DNA of 64,000 nucleotides, taken from positions 1,550,001 to 1,614,000 of the forward strand of contig NZ_CP013070.1 in NCBI RefSeq assembly GCF_000264945.2. The letters are read 5' to 3'. Shown one piece after another: positions 40,787-51,773 of the stretch. The position numbers were made by a program, and so were the translations under genes. The notes beneath the pieces were generated by a model. The model was not told where the DNA came from and made no database searches. It was given only the letters and a program-made list of their open reading frames with translations. How positions within the stretch are numbered: position 1 is the stretch's first letter; each line of letters opens with the position of its first letter. This DNA is from Sphingobium indicum B90A. Its GTDB lineage: Bacteria > Pseudomonadota > Alphaproteobacteria > Sphingomonadales > Sphingomonadaceae.

Positions 40787-41815
40787 ATGTCGGTGGAAAA
40801 TCAGTCGGTGATCAATGCGCTGGTGGAGGGGTTTCTCGGCCCCGAACCGGCACGGGCGGCGCTCGCAGCGCTCGATCTGGACCCCCGCCTGACGGGACAG
40901 GGCGGCCCCCATGTCACGCGCGCCGCCTTCGCCATGGCGATGAACGTCGCGCTGTTCCACGACCTTCTGGAAAGGGTGCCCAGCGGGGCCGCCTATGTCG
41001 CGGACCGGCTGGCGCGGGGCGGCAAGGTGGTGTTCGACCATGGCGCGCTGCGCACCGTGCGGCTGGCCAAGGGCGCGACCGGACAATTGCCGCCGGGCGA
41101 GGAGGCGTTCACCCGCATATTGGTGCCGCTGGGCTATGAGATGGCCGCCGTCTATCCGCTGGACCGGCTGCGGATGACCGGCCGGGCCTATCGCCATGTC
41201 GACCTGCCCGAAGCGATCCCGCAATTCTTCCTGTCGGAACTGCATGTCGACCGCTTCGACCCGGAATTCGCAGAGGCGGCGGCGCGCATATTCGGCACTT
41301 CCCGCGATCCGCTGACATCCGAAGCCCAGGCCGTGCTGGAAAAATTCGCGGACGACCGCCCCGTCACGCTGGAGGAAGCCGCCGCGGCCCTGCCCGCGAT
41401 CGTCGCGGCCTTCGACCGGCAGCATCGGCCGCCGAGCGTCGAGGATTATGAACTGCTGCTTTCCCGTTCCCATGAGGCGGCCTGGATCGCGACGGAGGGC
41501 AATGCCTTCAACCACGCGACGGACCGGGTGGCGGACGTCGCCGCACTGGCGGAACGGTTGAAGGCGGAGGACTGGCCGATCAAGGACCGGCTGGAAATCT
41601 CCCGCACCGGACGGGTCAGGCAGACGGCCCTGCGCGCCGACACGGTGGAACGGCTCTTTGCCGGCAACGAACTGCGCCGGGTTCCAGGATCGTTCTACGA
41701 ATTCATCAGCCGCGACATCGATCCTGAAACCGGCAGGCTGGACCTTGCCTTCGACACCGGCAATGCGACGGGCATCTTCGCCATGACCGGCGTGCAGGGC
41801 GAAGGACGCGGATAA
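40787..41815 (+). CDS. DUF1338 / 2-oxoadipate dioxygenase-like protein
   Basis: Predicted 342 residues. The three iron ligands of the HglS/DUF1338 fold are visible: His85 in FDHGALRTV, His243 in FNHATDRV and Glu305 in GSFYEFISRD. HglS converts 2-oxoadipate to 2-hydroxyglutarate in lysine breakdown. This member is shorter than HglS (about 460 residues), so the substrate may differ. Cytoplasmic. It has its own promoter and is followed 61 bases later by purU in the same direction. No other lysine-catabolic gene is seen. Confidence 0.82.
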   Translation: MSVENQSVINALVEGFLGPEPARAALAALDLDPRLTGQGGPHVTRAAFAMAMNVALFHDLLERVPSGAAYVADRLARGGKVVFDHGALRTVRLAKGATGQLPPGEEAFTRILVPLGYEMAAVYPLDRLRMTGRAYRHVDLPEAIPQFFLSELHVDRFDPEFAEAAARIFGTSRDPLTSEAQAVLEKFADDRPVTLEEAAAALPAIVAAFDRQHRPPSVEDYELLLSRSHEAAWIATEGNAFNHATDRVADVAALAERLKAEDWPIKDRLEISRTGRVRQTALRADTVERLFAGNELRRVPGSFYEFISRDIDPETGRLDLAFDTGNATGIFAMTGVQGEGRG

Positions 41816-41876
41816 CGGGTTGATCGGCGCGCAGGCTTGAGGCAACGGGTTCCCGATCTTGCGGGGGAGATGCGCG

Positions 41877-42743
41877 TTGACTGATCCGGTTGTCCCATCC
41901 TGGGTGCTGACGCTGGCCTGCGCCGACCAGGTCGGCATCGTCGCGGCCGTCAGCCAGTTCCTGGCGGAGCGCGGCGGCTTCATCACCGACAGCCAGCAAT
42001 ATGCCGACCGGAAAGCGGGCCGCTTCTTCATGCGCGTCGCGTTCGAGGCGACGGACGATCGCATGGGCGACACCGACCGGCTGCGCGGCGAGTTCGGCGA
42101 TGTCGGCGCCCGCTTCGCCATGGACTGGCGGCTGACCAGCGCCGATGAAAAGCCGCGCATGCTGATCGCGGTCTCCAAGGGGTCGCACTGCCTGGCGGAC
42201 CTGCTGCACCGCTGGCAGACGGGCACGCTGGCGGTCGACATCATGGGCGTGGCGTCCAACCATCCCGACATGCGCCGGATCACCGAATGGCACGGCATCC
42301 CCTATCATGAGCTGCCGCCCAATGGCGACAAGGCCGCGCAGGAGGAGGCGCTGTTCAGCCTGTTCGAACGGACACGCTCCGAATATCTGATCCTCGCCCG
42401 CTATATGCAGGTGCTTTCCGAAGGGCTGGTGGAAAGGCTGGCCGGGCGCTGCGTCAACATCCACCACAGCTTCCTTCCCGGTTTCAAGGGCGCGCGCCCC
42501 TATCACCGCGCGCATGAGCGGGGCGTGAAGCTGATCGGCGCGACCGCCCATTTCGTGACCGCCGATCTGGACGAAGGGCCGATCATCGAACAGGCGGTGG
42601 AGCGCGTGGACCATCGCGCGACGGCGGAGGACATGATCCGCATCGGCCGCGACATCGAAGCCCAGGTGCTGGCCAGGGCGGTAAGCTGGCTGGCCGACCG
42701 CCGGGTGCTCCAGAATGGCGGCAAGACGGTGGTGTTCCGCTAG
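41877..42743 (+). CDS. purU: Formyltetrahydrofolate deformylase
   Basis: Predicted 288 residues from a TTG at 41877, eight bases after GGGGGAGA; no ATG gives the family N-terminus. It releases formate from 10-formyl-THF. The N-terminal ACT domain begins WVLTLACADQVGIVAAVSQF. The formyl transferase domain has the catalytic residues in HHSFLPGFKGARPYHRAHER, ATAHFVTADLDEGPII and the Asn/His/Asp triad around them. The TAG stop lies inside the left arm of the palindromic element at 42740. Confidence 0.92.
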   Translation: MTDPVVPSWVLTLACADQVGIVAAVSQFLAERGGFITDSQQYADRKAGRFFMRVAFEATDDRMGDTDRLRGEFGDVGARFAMDWRLTSADEKPRMLIAVSKGSHCLADLLHRWQTGTLAVDIMGVASNHPDMRRITEWHGIPYHELPPNGDKAAQEEALFSLFERTRSEYLILARYMQVLSEGLVERLAGRCVNIHHSFLPGFKGARPYHRAHERGVKLIGATAHFVTADLDEGPIIEQAVERVDHRATAEDMIRIGRDIEAQVLARAVSWLADRRVLQNGGKTVVFR

Positions 42744-42886
42744 GGTGTGTGGGGATTCAGTCCATGGCGGGCTGCAAATAGCGGCTTTCTGCGCTTCCGG
42801 TGCTCACGTACTGAAGTACGCTGCGCGCCAGTTCTCGAAATCCACTATTTTCGCCGCACCCTGAACTGAATCCCCACACACCCTAG
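42740..42886. repeat. 147-bp palindromic, MITE-like element
   Basis: The ends are perfect 22-bp inverted repeats (42740-42761 and 42865-42886), starting CTAGGGTGTGTGGGG. The inner part has another small palindrome (CGTACT-GA-AGTACG, 42807-42820). No coding sequence. The purU stop codon is the TAG of the first arm. It fills most of the gap between convergent purU and tgt and could act as a two-way transcript end. Confidence 0.85.
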
Positions 42887-42931
42887 GCCGTATCGATGCT
42901 GGAACGATACGCATCCTGGGGAACCCGCGCC

Positions 42932-44384
<1,453 letters not shown>

Positions 44385-44421
44385 GTTTACCTTTGCGTAA
44401 CGGAATAATTGGCGACATCCC

Positions 44422-44434
44422 TGCAACAGTTGCA
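44422..44434. promoter_or_regulatory. Inverted half-site pair, putative operator 2
   Basis: TGCAAC-A-GTTGCA, the same half-sites as in operator 1 in reverse order with a one-base spacer. The centres of the two sites are about 52 bases apart, close to five helical turns, so they would face the same side of the DNA. Confidence 0.45.
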
Positions 44435-44532
44435 ACTAAAAATGGTTAATTCAGCGGCAAGGCCCATCGGCGCGATTGCATAAGGGCCGCAACCCTGTTC
44501 TGCTCATCGTCAATAGCAACTCGGGGGCTCAG

Positions 44533-45492
44533 ATGATTGATTCCGGGCGATTTAATTCCGCGCGAGAACATATGGACGACCTGACGCCCGCCCATCTTCC
44601 GGCGGAGGAGGATGCAGCCCTCGCCGCCGTTACGGAAAGCGTGGTTTCCGCGCCGGACATCGGCACCTCGACGATGTTCGACCTGGGCCAGATCGACGTG
44701 AGCTGGGACGCGGATGCGGCCACGTTGTGGGCGTTCATGACGCCCACGAATCGCCCGAACTACAGCATGCCCATGCTGCGCGACATCCGCATGTGGCAGA
44801 CTGAAACTCGACGCCTGTTCGACGAGGGAACGCTGCCGGTCAAATATATGGTGCTGGGATCGCGTTTTCCGGGAGTGTTCAACCTGGGCGGCGACCTGGA
44901 ACTGTTTGCGAGTTGCATCGAACGCGCCGATTTGCCCGCCCTCATCAAATATGGCCACGCATGCATCGACGTGGTGCATCGTGCATGGCGAAATGCCGAT
45001 GTGCCGGTGGTTTCCATTGCCTTGGCCCAGGGTGATGCATTGGGAGGCGGATTCGAAGCATTATTGTGTTTCGACGTCGTGATTGCCGAACGCAGCGCGC
45101 GCTTCGGCCTTCCCGAAATGCTGTTCGGGCTGTTCCCGGGAATGGGCGCCTATTCCATCCTTGCCCGAAAATTGGGCCATCGCATGGCGGAACGCATGAT
45201 CCTGTCCGGAAAGGTCTATTCCGCGGAGGAAATGGCGGACATGGGAATCGTCACCATCCTCGTCGACGACGGCGACGGCGAACAAGCCGTGCGGGATTAT
45301 ATCGGCGAAAATCAAAGGCGCCATGCCGGCCATGTCGGCGTGTTCGAGGCCGGTCGCCGCGTCAATCCGCTGGAATATGCGGAACTCAAGGATATTGTCG
45401 AAAAATGGGCCGCTACCGCACTTGAACTCGACATCAAGGATGTGAGAATGATGCGTCGGCTGGCCTCGGCCCAGACCAGACTTCACAAATAA
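44533..45492 (+). CDS. RpfF-like crotonase, putative DSF-family signal synthase
   Basis: Predicted 319 residues from ATG at 44533. The crotonase fold matches RpfF more closely than ordinary enoyl-CoA hydratases: FNLGGDLELF (116-125), SIALAQGDALGGGFEALLCF (161-180), FGLPEMLFGLFPGMGAYS (191-208) and the C-terminal MRRLASAQTR. The two catalytic glutamates align as Glu175 and Glu195, 20 residues apart as in Xanthomonas RpfF (141, 161). RpfF makes cis-2-unsaturated fatty acid signals from acyl-ACP. The N-terminal 50 residues are extra. The stop is five bases from the convergent GGDEF-EAL gene. No rpfC or rpfG nearby. Confidence 0.85.
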   Translation: MIDSGRFNSAREHMDDLTPAHLPAEEDAALAAVTESVVSAPDIGTSTMFDLGQIDVSWDADAATLWAFMTPTNRPNYSMPMLRDIRMWQTETRRLFDEGTLPVKYMVLGSRFPGVFNLGGDLELFASCIERADLPALIKYGHACIDVVHRAWRNADVPVVSIALAQGDALGGGFEALLCFDVVIAERSARFGLPEMLFGLFPGMGAYSILARKLGHRMAERMILSGKVYSAEEMADMGIVTILVDDGDGEQAVRDYIGENQRRHAGHVGVFEAGRRVNPLEYAELKDIVEKWAATALELDIKDVRMMRRLASAQTRLHK

Positions 45493-45497
45493 TCCTG

Positions 45498-47486
45498 TCA
45501 GGCGCGACGGCGATCCGGCGCTGCCGCAACGTTTCGCGCACTGCCCTCCATGCTTCGCATCATCTCCAGCACCTGAGCTGCGGGCACCGGCCGGCTCAGC
45601 ACGAATCCCTGGACATTGGTGAAGCCCATTTCATGGGCGCAGCGCAGTTGATCGTCGGTCTCGATGCCCTCCGCCACCGTTTCCACATCCAGGGCGTGCG
45701 CCAGATAGGCGACCGACTGGGCGATGGCTCTGTGGCGGGCATTGCCCTCGACCCCGCGCATGAAGCTCTGGTCGACCTTGATCGTGTCGAAGGCATAGTC
45801 GCGCAGATAGCCGAGCGAGGAATAGCCGGTGCCGAAATCGTCAAGCGCCAGTCGCAGGCCGATCCGTTGAAGGTCGGACAGGATCAGGTTGGTGCGGCCG
45901 CTATCCTCCAGGAAGATCGACTCGGTGACTTCCAGTTCCAGCCGGCGCGCCTTCAATCCCGATCGCATCAGCGCCGCGATCACCGCGCGGGGCAACCCGT
46001 CGCTCTTGATCAAGACGGGGGAGATATTGACCGCGACGCGGACATTCTCATCCCATTCCATCGCGTCCTGGCAGGCCTGCTCCAGCGCCCAGGCCGTGAT
46101 CGGCTCGATCATCGAGCAGCTTTCCGCGATGGGGATGAACTCCGCCGGTGAAATACGGCCGAGCGTCGGATGGTCCCATCGCATCAGCGCTTCGCAGATC
46201 GCGATCTTGCCCGATCGCGTATCGAAGATCGGCTGATAATGCAGCATCAGTTCCTTGTTCGCCATGGCGCTGCGCAGACCCATTTCCAGGTCATAGGTGC
46301 GATTCTGCCGTTCCTTCATCGACCAGGTGAACTGCGCGTGGCGGTTCCGCCCGGCATGCTTCGCCTGGTAGAGCGCCATGTCCGCATGCTGGAGCAGTTC
46401 GTCGCTGTCCTGGCCGTCCTCCGGGGCGACGGCTATGCCCATGGAGGCGGTCACGCCCAGATGATAGCCGCCCACGTCGAAATCATGCGTGAATTCGGCC
46501 ATGATGTCGCCGGCAATCCGCTCCGCTTCGGATCGGTCGGCGCCCGGACAGATCAGCACGAACTCGTCCCCTCCGAATCGCGCGACATGGCCGCGCCCGT
46601 CCAGCGCGTGAGACAATCTTTCGGCAACCCTGCACAAGAGCTGGTCGCCGATCATATGCCCCAGCGAGTCGTTGATTTCCTTGAAGCGATCCAGATCCAT
46701 CCAGAACACCGCCATAGGATACTTGTCGGATCGTCGGCCGTCGAACATTTCGCGCAACCGCATCTGCATCGCCATGCGGTTTTCGACGCCCGTCAGGCTG
46801 TCGAACCGGGCCAGGCGCTCGAACTTGACGGCAAGCTGGGTCTTTTCATATTTGCCCTGCAACGCCTCCAGGACGATGCGGTGCGTCGTCTTGGTGATCT
46901 CCGCCATGGCGAAGATCATCAGGAACAGCATCGTCGCCAGCACCCGGTAGCCAAGCCCTCCGGACATGACCAGGCCAAGACATGTCGGCAACAGTGCAAA
47001 GCAGGTTTGACCGACGGCGATATGGATGCGGCCAGCATTCCGCCCTGCAATTCCGCCGGAATAGGCGGCCACCAGACAGACGCTCAAGGTATGCAGCTTT
47101 ATGTCTCCGCTCAACATGAGCGTTGCGAAGGCCAATATCCCCAACAATGCCGCATAGCCCCAGGCGCCCAGTTCATAGGCCAGTCCCCAGATCGGCTGCG
47201 TGACGCGATGCTGATGGGCGAGTTGCCGATGAAAATAGACGGCCGAAATCGACCGGCTGAGGCCTACAAGGCAGATCAGAATTGCGATCACGGTAATGGC
47301 CGTGAGTTTCGCATGCCATGCGATCACCAACCCCAGCGCGCCACCCGCCACCGCGCCGATCATCAGCGATGCGGGAGAAGCATAGAGAGATTTGACGAGA
47401 TTCGCCTGCACTTCAGCGCTTTGCTGAGTGTCCGGCGTCATGCGCCCGCGCAAGGATGCGATCAAGTTTCGTTGAGGGCGTGACAC
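45498..47486 (-). CDS. Membrane GGDEF-EAL protein with six-helix N-terminal sensor
   Basis: Predicted 662 residues from a GTG at 47486, or 647 from the ATG at 47441. Residues about 37-210 contain six membrane helices, such as LMIGAVAGGALGLVIAW and VLATMLFLMIFAMAEI, forming a possible sensor. The GGDEF signature is intact (RFGGDEFVLI), with no RxxD inhibition site. The EAL domain is also intact: CEALMRWDHPTLG, VRVAVNISPVLI, LEVTESIFLED and DDFGTGYSSLGYLRDYAFD. Both synthesis and breakdown of cyclic-di-GMP are possible. Convergent with the rpfF-like gene, a pairing that recalls Burkholderia RpfR. Confidence 0.93.
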   Translation of the reverse strand: MSRPQRNLIASLRGRMTPDTQQSAEVQANLVKSLYASPASLMIGAVAGGALGLVIAWHAKLTAITVIAILICLVGLSRSISAVYFHRQLAHQHRVTQPIWGLAYELGAWGYAALLGILAFATLMLSGDIKLHTLSVCLVAAYSGGIAGRNAGRIHIAVGQTCFALLPTCLGLVMSGGLGYRVLATMLFLMIFAMAEITKTTHRIVLEALQGKYEKTQLAVKFERLARFDSLTGVENRMAMQMRLREMFDGRRSDKYPMAVFWMDLDRFKEINDSLGHMIGDQLLCRVAERLSHALDGRGHVARFGGDEFVLICPGADRSEAERIAGDIMAEFTHDFDVGGYHLGVTASMGIAVAPEDGQDSDELLQHADMALYQAKHAGRNRHAQFTWSMKERQNRTYDLEMGLRSAMANKELMLHYQPIFDTRSGKIAICEALMRWDHPTLGRISPAEFIPIAESCSMIEPITAWALEQACQDAMEWDENVRVAVNISPVLIKSDGLPRAVIAALMRSGLKARRLELEVTESIFLEDSGRTNLILSDLQRIGLRLALDDFGTGYSSLGYLRDYAFDTIKVDQSFMRGVEGNARHRAIAQSVAYLAHALDVETVAEGIETDDQLRCAHEMGFTNVQGFVLSRPVPAAQVLEMMRSMEGSARNVAAAPDRRRA

Positions 47487-47655
47487 GTCACTGCCACCAT
47501 TGCCGAAACATGATTTCCATTTGGTAAATCGCGGCGCCCAAAAGCGCTGGAAATTGGCCGTCGTTACGGAATCAGGCGATGGTCGCGGCTTCTTGCCGAC
47601 GGAGCAAGACAGGAGGACTTGCTTTCCATGGCCTTAGCCGGAAAATAGCGCCATC

Positions 47656-48333
47656 ATGCCCCATTCCCTGCATCGCCCGGTCTGGAACGCCCTCAACAGC
47701 GGCTGGAAGCCTTTGGCCCAGGGGAATGCGCTCGCCCTGCGGATCGATCCGCGCTACGGGCCCTTCGCCGCGGCGGCCGACGCCAGTCCCGCCGCGCAAT
47801 CGGCGCTGGCCGCGCTCGCGCCCGAACAGGGAGAGCTTTGGATCGTCGAACCCGACGCGCAGACGCCCCCGCCAGGCATGAGGCTGGTCCGCGAAGCGAT
47901 GCTTGCGCAGATGGCGGCGGACGATATTCCGGGCGACGCCGCCGCCGCGGACATCGTCACCCTGACCGATGAGGACGCTGAGGAAATGCGCGCCCTTGCC
48001 TTGATGACCAGGCCTGGTCCCTTCCTGCCGCTCACCCATCGGCTCGGCCGGTTCATCGGCATCAGGGAACAGGGCAGGCTGATCGCCATGGCGGGCGAAC
48101 GGATGCGCATGCCGGGCTTTGCCGAGGTCAGCGGGGTCTGCACCCATCCCGATCATCGCGGGCGGGGCCATGCCAAAAGGCTGATGCGGATCGTCGCAAA
48201 GGCCATGCTGGAACGGGGCGAAACGCCCTTCCTCCACGCCTATGCCGCGCATGAGGCGACGGTGGCGCTTTACGAAACGCTCGGCTTCCGCATCAGGGCG
48301 CGGATGCACATGATGGTGATCGCCGCCGGCTGA
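47656..48333 (+). CDS. GNAT family N-acetyltransferase
   Basis: Predicted 225 residues. The acetyl-CoA binding motif is in GVCTHPDHRGRGHAKRLMRI and the C-terminal strand and helix are EATVALYETLGFRIRARMHM. The N-terminal about 100 residues are a separate part without a recognised fold. This is the FR47-like style of GNAT. Substrate is unknown. It is divergent to the membrane GGDEF-EAL gene and converges on the DUF1467 gene. Confidence 0.88.
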   Translation: MPHSLHRPVWNALNSGWKPLAQGNALALRIDPRYGPFAAAADASPAAQSALAALAPEQGELWIVEPDAQTPPPGMRLVREAMLAQMAADDIPGDAAAADIVTLTDEDAEEMRALALMTRPGPFLPLTHRLGRFIGIREQGRLIAMAGERMRMPGFAEVSGVCTHPDHRGRGHAKRLMRIVAKAMLERGETPFLHAYAAHEATVALYETLGFRIRARMHMMVIAAG

Positions 48334-48362
48334 ACCAATGCCCTTCGCGGCCGTCCTTTCGC

Positions 48363-48623
48363 TCAGCCGATATGCGTGAACCGCTCCAGCGTCACCCAGC
48401 CTTCGACATAATTGGCGTAATAGAGGCCGAAGAGAGCCGCCGACAGGATCGTCGCGCGGATGGCGACCCTGCCGGGGCGAAAATTGCTGGGCGCGCTCTC
48501 CGCCTGGCCCGGCCGCAATGCCTCGCCCGTTTCGTCGGGCGTGCGAACGCCGAAGGGCAGCACGATGAAGGCGCTGATCACCCAGAACAGCGCGTAGATG
48601 GCAAAGATCGCATACCAGTTCAT
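48363..48623 (-). CDS. DUF1467 family small membrane protein
   Basis: Predicted 86 residues with two membrane helices (YAIFAIYALFWVISAFIVLPF and IRATILSAALFGLYYANYV). The motif LPFGVRTPDETGE between them is the hallmark of DUF1467. Function unknown. It is 10 bases after rnj and is the last gene of the run from nuoE. Confidence 0.85.
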   Translation of the reverse strand: MNWYAIFAIYALFWVISAFIVLPFGVRTPDETGEALRPGQAESAPSNFRPGRVAIRATILSAALFGLYYANYVEGWVTLERFTHIG

Positions 48624-48633
48624 GAGCGAAGGC

Positions 48634-50271
48634 CTAGGCGCGAATGAGCAGCACGTCCACCACCGGCTTCTTGCCGGTCCAGCGCGTCGCCGTGCGCCGC
48701 ACCGCCAGCCTTACCCGTTCGCGCAGGGCCTCTTCTTCCTGCGATCCCTTGGCGACGGCGCCGGCCGCTTCGTCCGCGGCCTCCTCCAGGAATGCGGCCT
48801 TGTCCTCTTCCACGGGCACGCCCTGGGTGCGCAAGGCGGGGGAACCGATGACCCTGCCCTTGCCGTCCAGCGCCACCGCGACGCTGATCTGGCCATGCAG
48901 CGCGACCTTGCGCCGCTCGTTCATCGTCGCGCCGTCAGCCGGCAGGATGACGTCGCCGTCCAGCACCAGTCGGCCCGTCGCCTGGTTGCCGATGATCTCC
49001 GGCCCATCGGGCGCCAGCCGCAGCACGTCGCCATTGGACTGCACAACCGCATGGGGCACGCCACTCGCCAGCCCCAGGCGCGCCTGTTCGGCCATATGCC
49101 GCCGCTCGCCATGGACCGGCAGCAGGATTTGCGGCCGCACCCATCGATACATGGCCTCCAGCTCGGGACGCCCCGGATGGCCGGACACATGCACCTCCGC
49201 CTGGCGATCTGTCACCATCAGCACGCCCTTGGCCGCCAGCGCGTTCTGGATTCGGCCGATGGCGATCTCATTGCCCGGAATCTGCTTGGAGGAGAAGACG
49301 ACCAGGTCGCCCTCGTCCAGCTTGATCGGATGGCTGTCGAAGGCGATGCGGGACAGGGCGGCCCGCGCCTCCCCCTGGCCGCCGGTGGCGATGATCATCA
49401 CCTCATTGCGCGGCAGGGCCATGGCGTCGTCCCAATCGACGGTCGGCGGGAAATCCCTGAGATAGCCGGCCGTCCGCGCCGTGGAGATGATGCGGTCCAG
49501 CGAGCGCCCCGCCACGCAGAGCTTGCGCCCGACGGCATTGGCGACCTCCCCCAAAGTCTGCAGGCGCGCCGCATTGGAGGCGAAGGTCGTGACCAGCACC
49601 CTTCCCTTCGCGCCCTTGATCGTGCTCATCAGCCCTTCGCGGACGTCGCCCTCGGAACCGCTCGCCTCGGGATTGAAGACATTGGTGCTGTCGCACACCA
49701 GCGCCAGCACGCCCTCGTCGCCGATGGCCGTCAGTTCCTCCGGCGTGGAGGGCTGGCCCAGCAGGGGCGTCTCGTCCAGCTTCCAGTCGCCGGTATGGAA
49801 GATTTTTCCATGGGGCGTGTCGATCAGCACCGCATTGCCTTCGGGGATCGAATGGGCGAGCGGCACGTAGCGGAAGCCGAATGGGCCCAGCGCGAAGCTG
49901 CCTTCATTGTCGATGACGTTGAGTTCCACCTCCTCCGTCAGCCCTTCCTCCTCCAGCTTCAGCCGGATCAGCCCCGCGGTGAAGGGCGTCGCATAGAGCG
50001 GCACGCCCAGATCCGCCGCGAGATAGGGAATGGCGCCGATATGGTCCTCATGCCCGTGGGTCAGCACGATGCCCAGCAGGTCGTCCTTCCGATCCTCGAT
50101 GAAGCTCAGGTCCGGCAGCACCAGTTCCACGCCGGGATAGGCCGGATCGGCAAAGGTCAGGCCCAGATCGACCATCACCCATTTGCCCTGGCAACCGTAT
50201 AGATTGACGTTCATGCCGATCTCTCCCGAACCGCCAAGGGCCAGGAAGATCAGCTCATTTCCGGGTATCAT
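48634..50271 (-). CDS. rnj: Ribonuclease J
   Basis: Predicted 545 residues. Exo- and endoribonuclease of the metallo-beta-lactamase/beta-CASP family, in place of RNase E-type exclusive decay. The zinc motif [13 protein letters not shown] is intact, as are the later motifs ([17 protein letters not shown]) and [13 protein letters not shown] of beta-CASP. The C-terminal domain ends in VDVLLIRA. The start ATG at 50271 overlaps the coaX stop (ATGA). Confidence 0.95.
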   Translation of the reverse strand: MIPGNELIFLALGGSGEIGMNVNLYGCQGKWVMVDLGLTFADPAYPGVELVLPDLSFIEDRKDDLLGIVLTHGHEDHIGAIPYLAADLGVPLYATPFTAGLIRLKLEEEGLTEEVELNVIDNEGSFALGPFGFRYVPLAHSIPEGNAVLIDTPHGKIFHTGDWKLDETPLLGQPSTPEELTAIGDEGVLALVCDSTNVFNPEASGSEGDVREGLMSTIKGAKGRVLVTTFASNAARLQTLGEVANAVGRKLCVAGRSLDRIISTARTAGYLRDFPPTVDWDDAMALPRNEVMIIATGGQGEARAALSRIAFDSHPIKLDEGDLVVFSSKQIPGNEIAIGRIQNALAAKGVLMVTDRQAEVHVSGHPGRPELEAMYRWVRPQILLPVHGERRHMAEQARLGLASGVPHAVVQSNGDVLRLAPDGPEIIGNQATGRLVLDGDVILPADGATMNERRKVALHGQISVAVALDGKGRVIGSPALRTQGVPVEEDKAAFLEEAADEAAGAVAKGSQEEEALRERVRLAVRRTATRWTGKKPVVDVLLIRA

Positions 50272-51050
50272 TCTGTTTTCAAACTCCGTTCATACAGCAG
50301 TGCGAGGCCCTGGATCGTGAGATCGGGCGCGATCGCATCGAAAATATCGCTATTGTCGTCGAAGAGGACCGCCAGCCCCCCCGTTGCAATCACCTTGGCC
50401 GGACGGCCGATTTCCGCGCGCATGCGGGCGACCAGCCCCTCCATCATCGCCACATAGCCCCAGAAGACGCCGATATGCATCTGCGCTTCGGTGGTGCGGC
50501 CGATGACCGATCGATTCTCCGGCGGGGCGATCGCTATCTTGGGCAGCTTCGCCGCCGCCGCGACCAGCGCGTCCAGCGACAGGTTGATGCCCGGCGCGAT
50601 GATGCCGCCCTTGTAAGCGCCATGATAATCGATCACGTCGAAGGTCGTCGCCGTGCCGAAATCGATGACGATCAAATCCTCCTGATAGAGATGGTGCGCG
50701 GCGATGGCGTTTACAACCCGGTCCGCCCCGACCGAGGCAGGCTCTGCCACATCCAGCGCGATGCCCCACTCCACCGGCGCCTGGCCCGCGACGAGGGCGG
50801 TCGTCCTGAAATATTTATCCGCCAGCACCTGGAGATTGTGCAGGGCGCGCGGCACCACGGTCGCGATGATCACCGCCTCTACATCGGCGATCCTGTACCC
50901 CTCCAGCATCAGGAGCTGGTTCAGCCACACCGCATATTCGTCGGCCGTGCGCCGGGGGTCGGTCGCGATCCGCCAGCGGGCGCGGATTTCCCGCCCTTCC
51001 AGCAGCGCAAAAACCACATTGGTGTTACCCGCGTCGATCGCGAGAAGCAT
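50268..51050 (-). CDS. coaX: Type III pantothenate kinase
   Basis: Predicted 260 residues. First step of coenzyme A synthesis, independent of CoaA feedback. The P-loop is [20 protein letters not shown]. The ASKHA-fold second motif is [13 protein letters not shown], and the pantothenate-binding region includes [14 protein letters not shown]. It starts 15 bases after birA and overlaps rnj. Length is standard. Confidence 0.95.
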   Translation of the reverse strand: MLLAIDAGNTNVVFALLEGREIRARWRIATDPRRTADEYAVWLNQLLMLEGYRIADVEAVIIATVVPRALHNLQVLADKYFRTTALVAGQAPVEWGIALDVAEPASVGADRVVNAIAAHHLYQEDLIVIDFGTATTFDVIDYHGAYKGGIIAPGINLSLDALVAAAAKLPKIAIAPPENRSVIGRTTEAQMHIGVFWGYVAMMEGLVARMRAEIGRPAKVIATGGLAVLFDDNSDIFDAIAPDLTIQGLALLYERSLKTE

Positions 51051-51065
51051 GGCCGGTCCCCGATG

Positions 51066-51773
51066 TCAGATGAGAAGGATGTCGCCGGCATGAATGGCAC
51101 GGCTCTCGCCATTCGCCAAGCGCAGGATCAGCATGCCATCGCGGTCGAGCGTGTCGAAACTGCCCTCTATCGTTTCGCCATCGGGTTGCGCGACGCGCAT
51201 CGGCGTGCCGGCGGGATGGGCGTTGGCCAGCCAGTGGGCGCGTACCGGATCCAGCCCCTGCGCCCGCCAGATCGCCAGCCAATGGGCGAACAGCTCCGCA
51301 AGGCGGACCTGCAGGGCGGCCGCGTCGGCATCCGGGGCGCCCTGCGCGAACAGGCTGGTCGCCGGCCGGTCCAGCCCGACCGGATGTCCGGTCACATTGA
51401 TGCCGATCCCGGCGACAACGGCATCGCCGGCGCGTTCCAGCAGGATGCCGGCGATCTTGGCGCCGTCGACCAGCACGTCATTGGGCCATTTGATCCGCGC
51501 CTGCCCCGCGCAAAGCGGCGCGACGAGCGCATGGACGGCATTGGCCGCGACCAGGGCCAGCGTAAAGGGCAACGGGTCGCCATCGCGCAGGCGGATCACG
51601 GTCGAGCAATAGAGATTGCCTTCCGGGCTTTCCCAATGGCGCCCCATGCGCCCGCGTCCGCCGGTCTGGTGGGCGGCGCGCAGCCAGCATCCTTCGGACG
51701 CGCCCTGCCCCACCAAGGCCAGCATGTCGGCATTGGTGGAGCCGGTCTCCTCGACGAAGCGAAGCTCGGTCAG
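51066..51773 (-). CDS. birA: Biotin-protein ligase, probable CTG start
   Basis: About 235 residues if it starts at the CTG at 51773, which overlaps the nuoN stop (CTGA). The first ATG in frame, at 51725, would remove the ETGSTN motif that binds biotin and biotinyl-AMP. No ATG, GTG or TTG lies between the preceding gene's body and that motif. The rest is intact: QTGGRGRMGRHWESPEGNLY, the catalytic IKWPNDVLVDGAKIAGILLE and a C-terminal SH3-like domain. It attaches biotin to acetyl-CoA carboxylase. There is no N-terminal DNA-binding domain, so it is not the repressor form. Confidence 0.85.
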   Translation of the reverse strand: MTELRFVEETGSTNADMLALVGQGASEGCWLRAAHQTGGRGRMGRHWESPEGNLYCSTVIRLRDGDPLPFTLALVAANAVHALVAPLCAGQARIKWPNDVLVDGAKIAGILLERAGDAVVAGIGINVTGHPVGLDRPATSLFAQGAPDADAAALQVRLAELFAHWLAIWRAQGLDPVRAHWLANAHPAGTPMRVAQPDGETIEGSFDTLDRDGMLILRLANGESRAIHAGDILLI

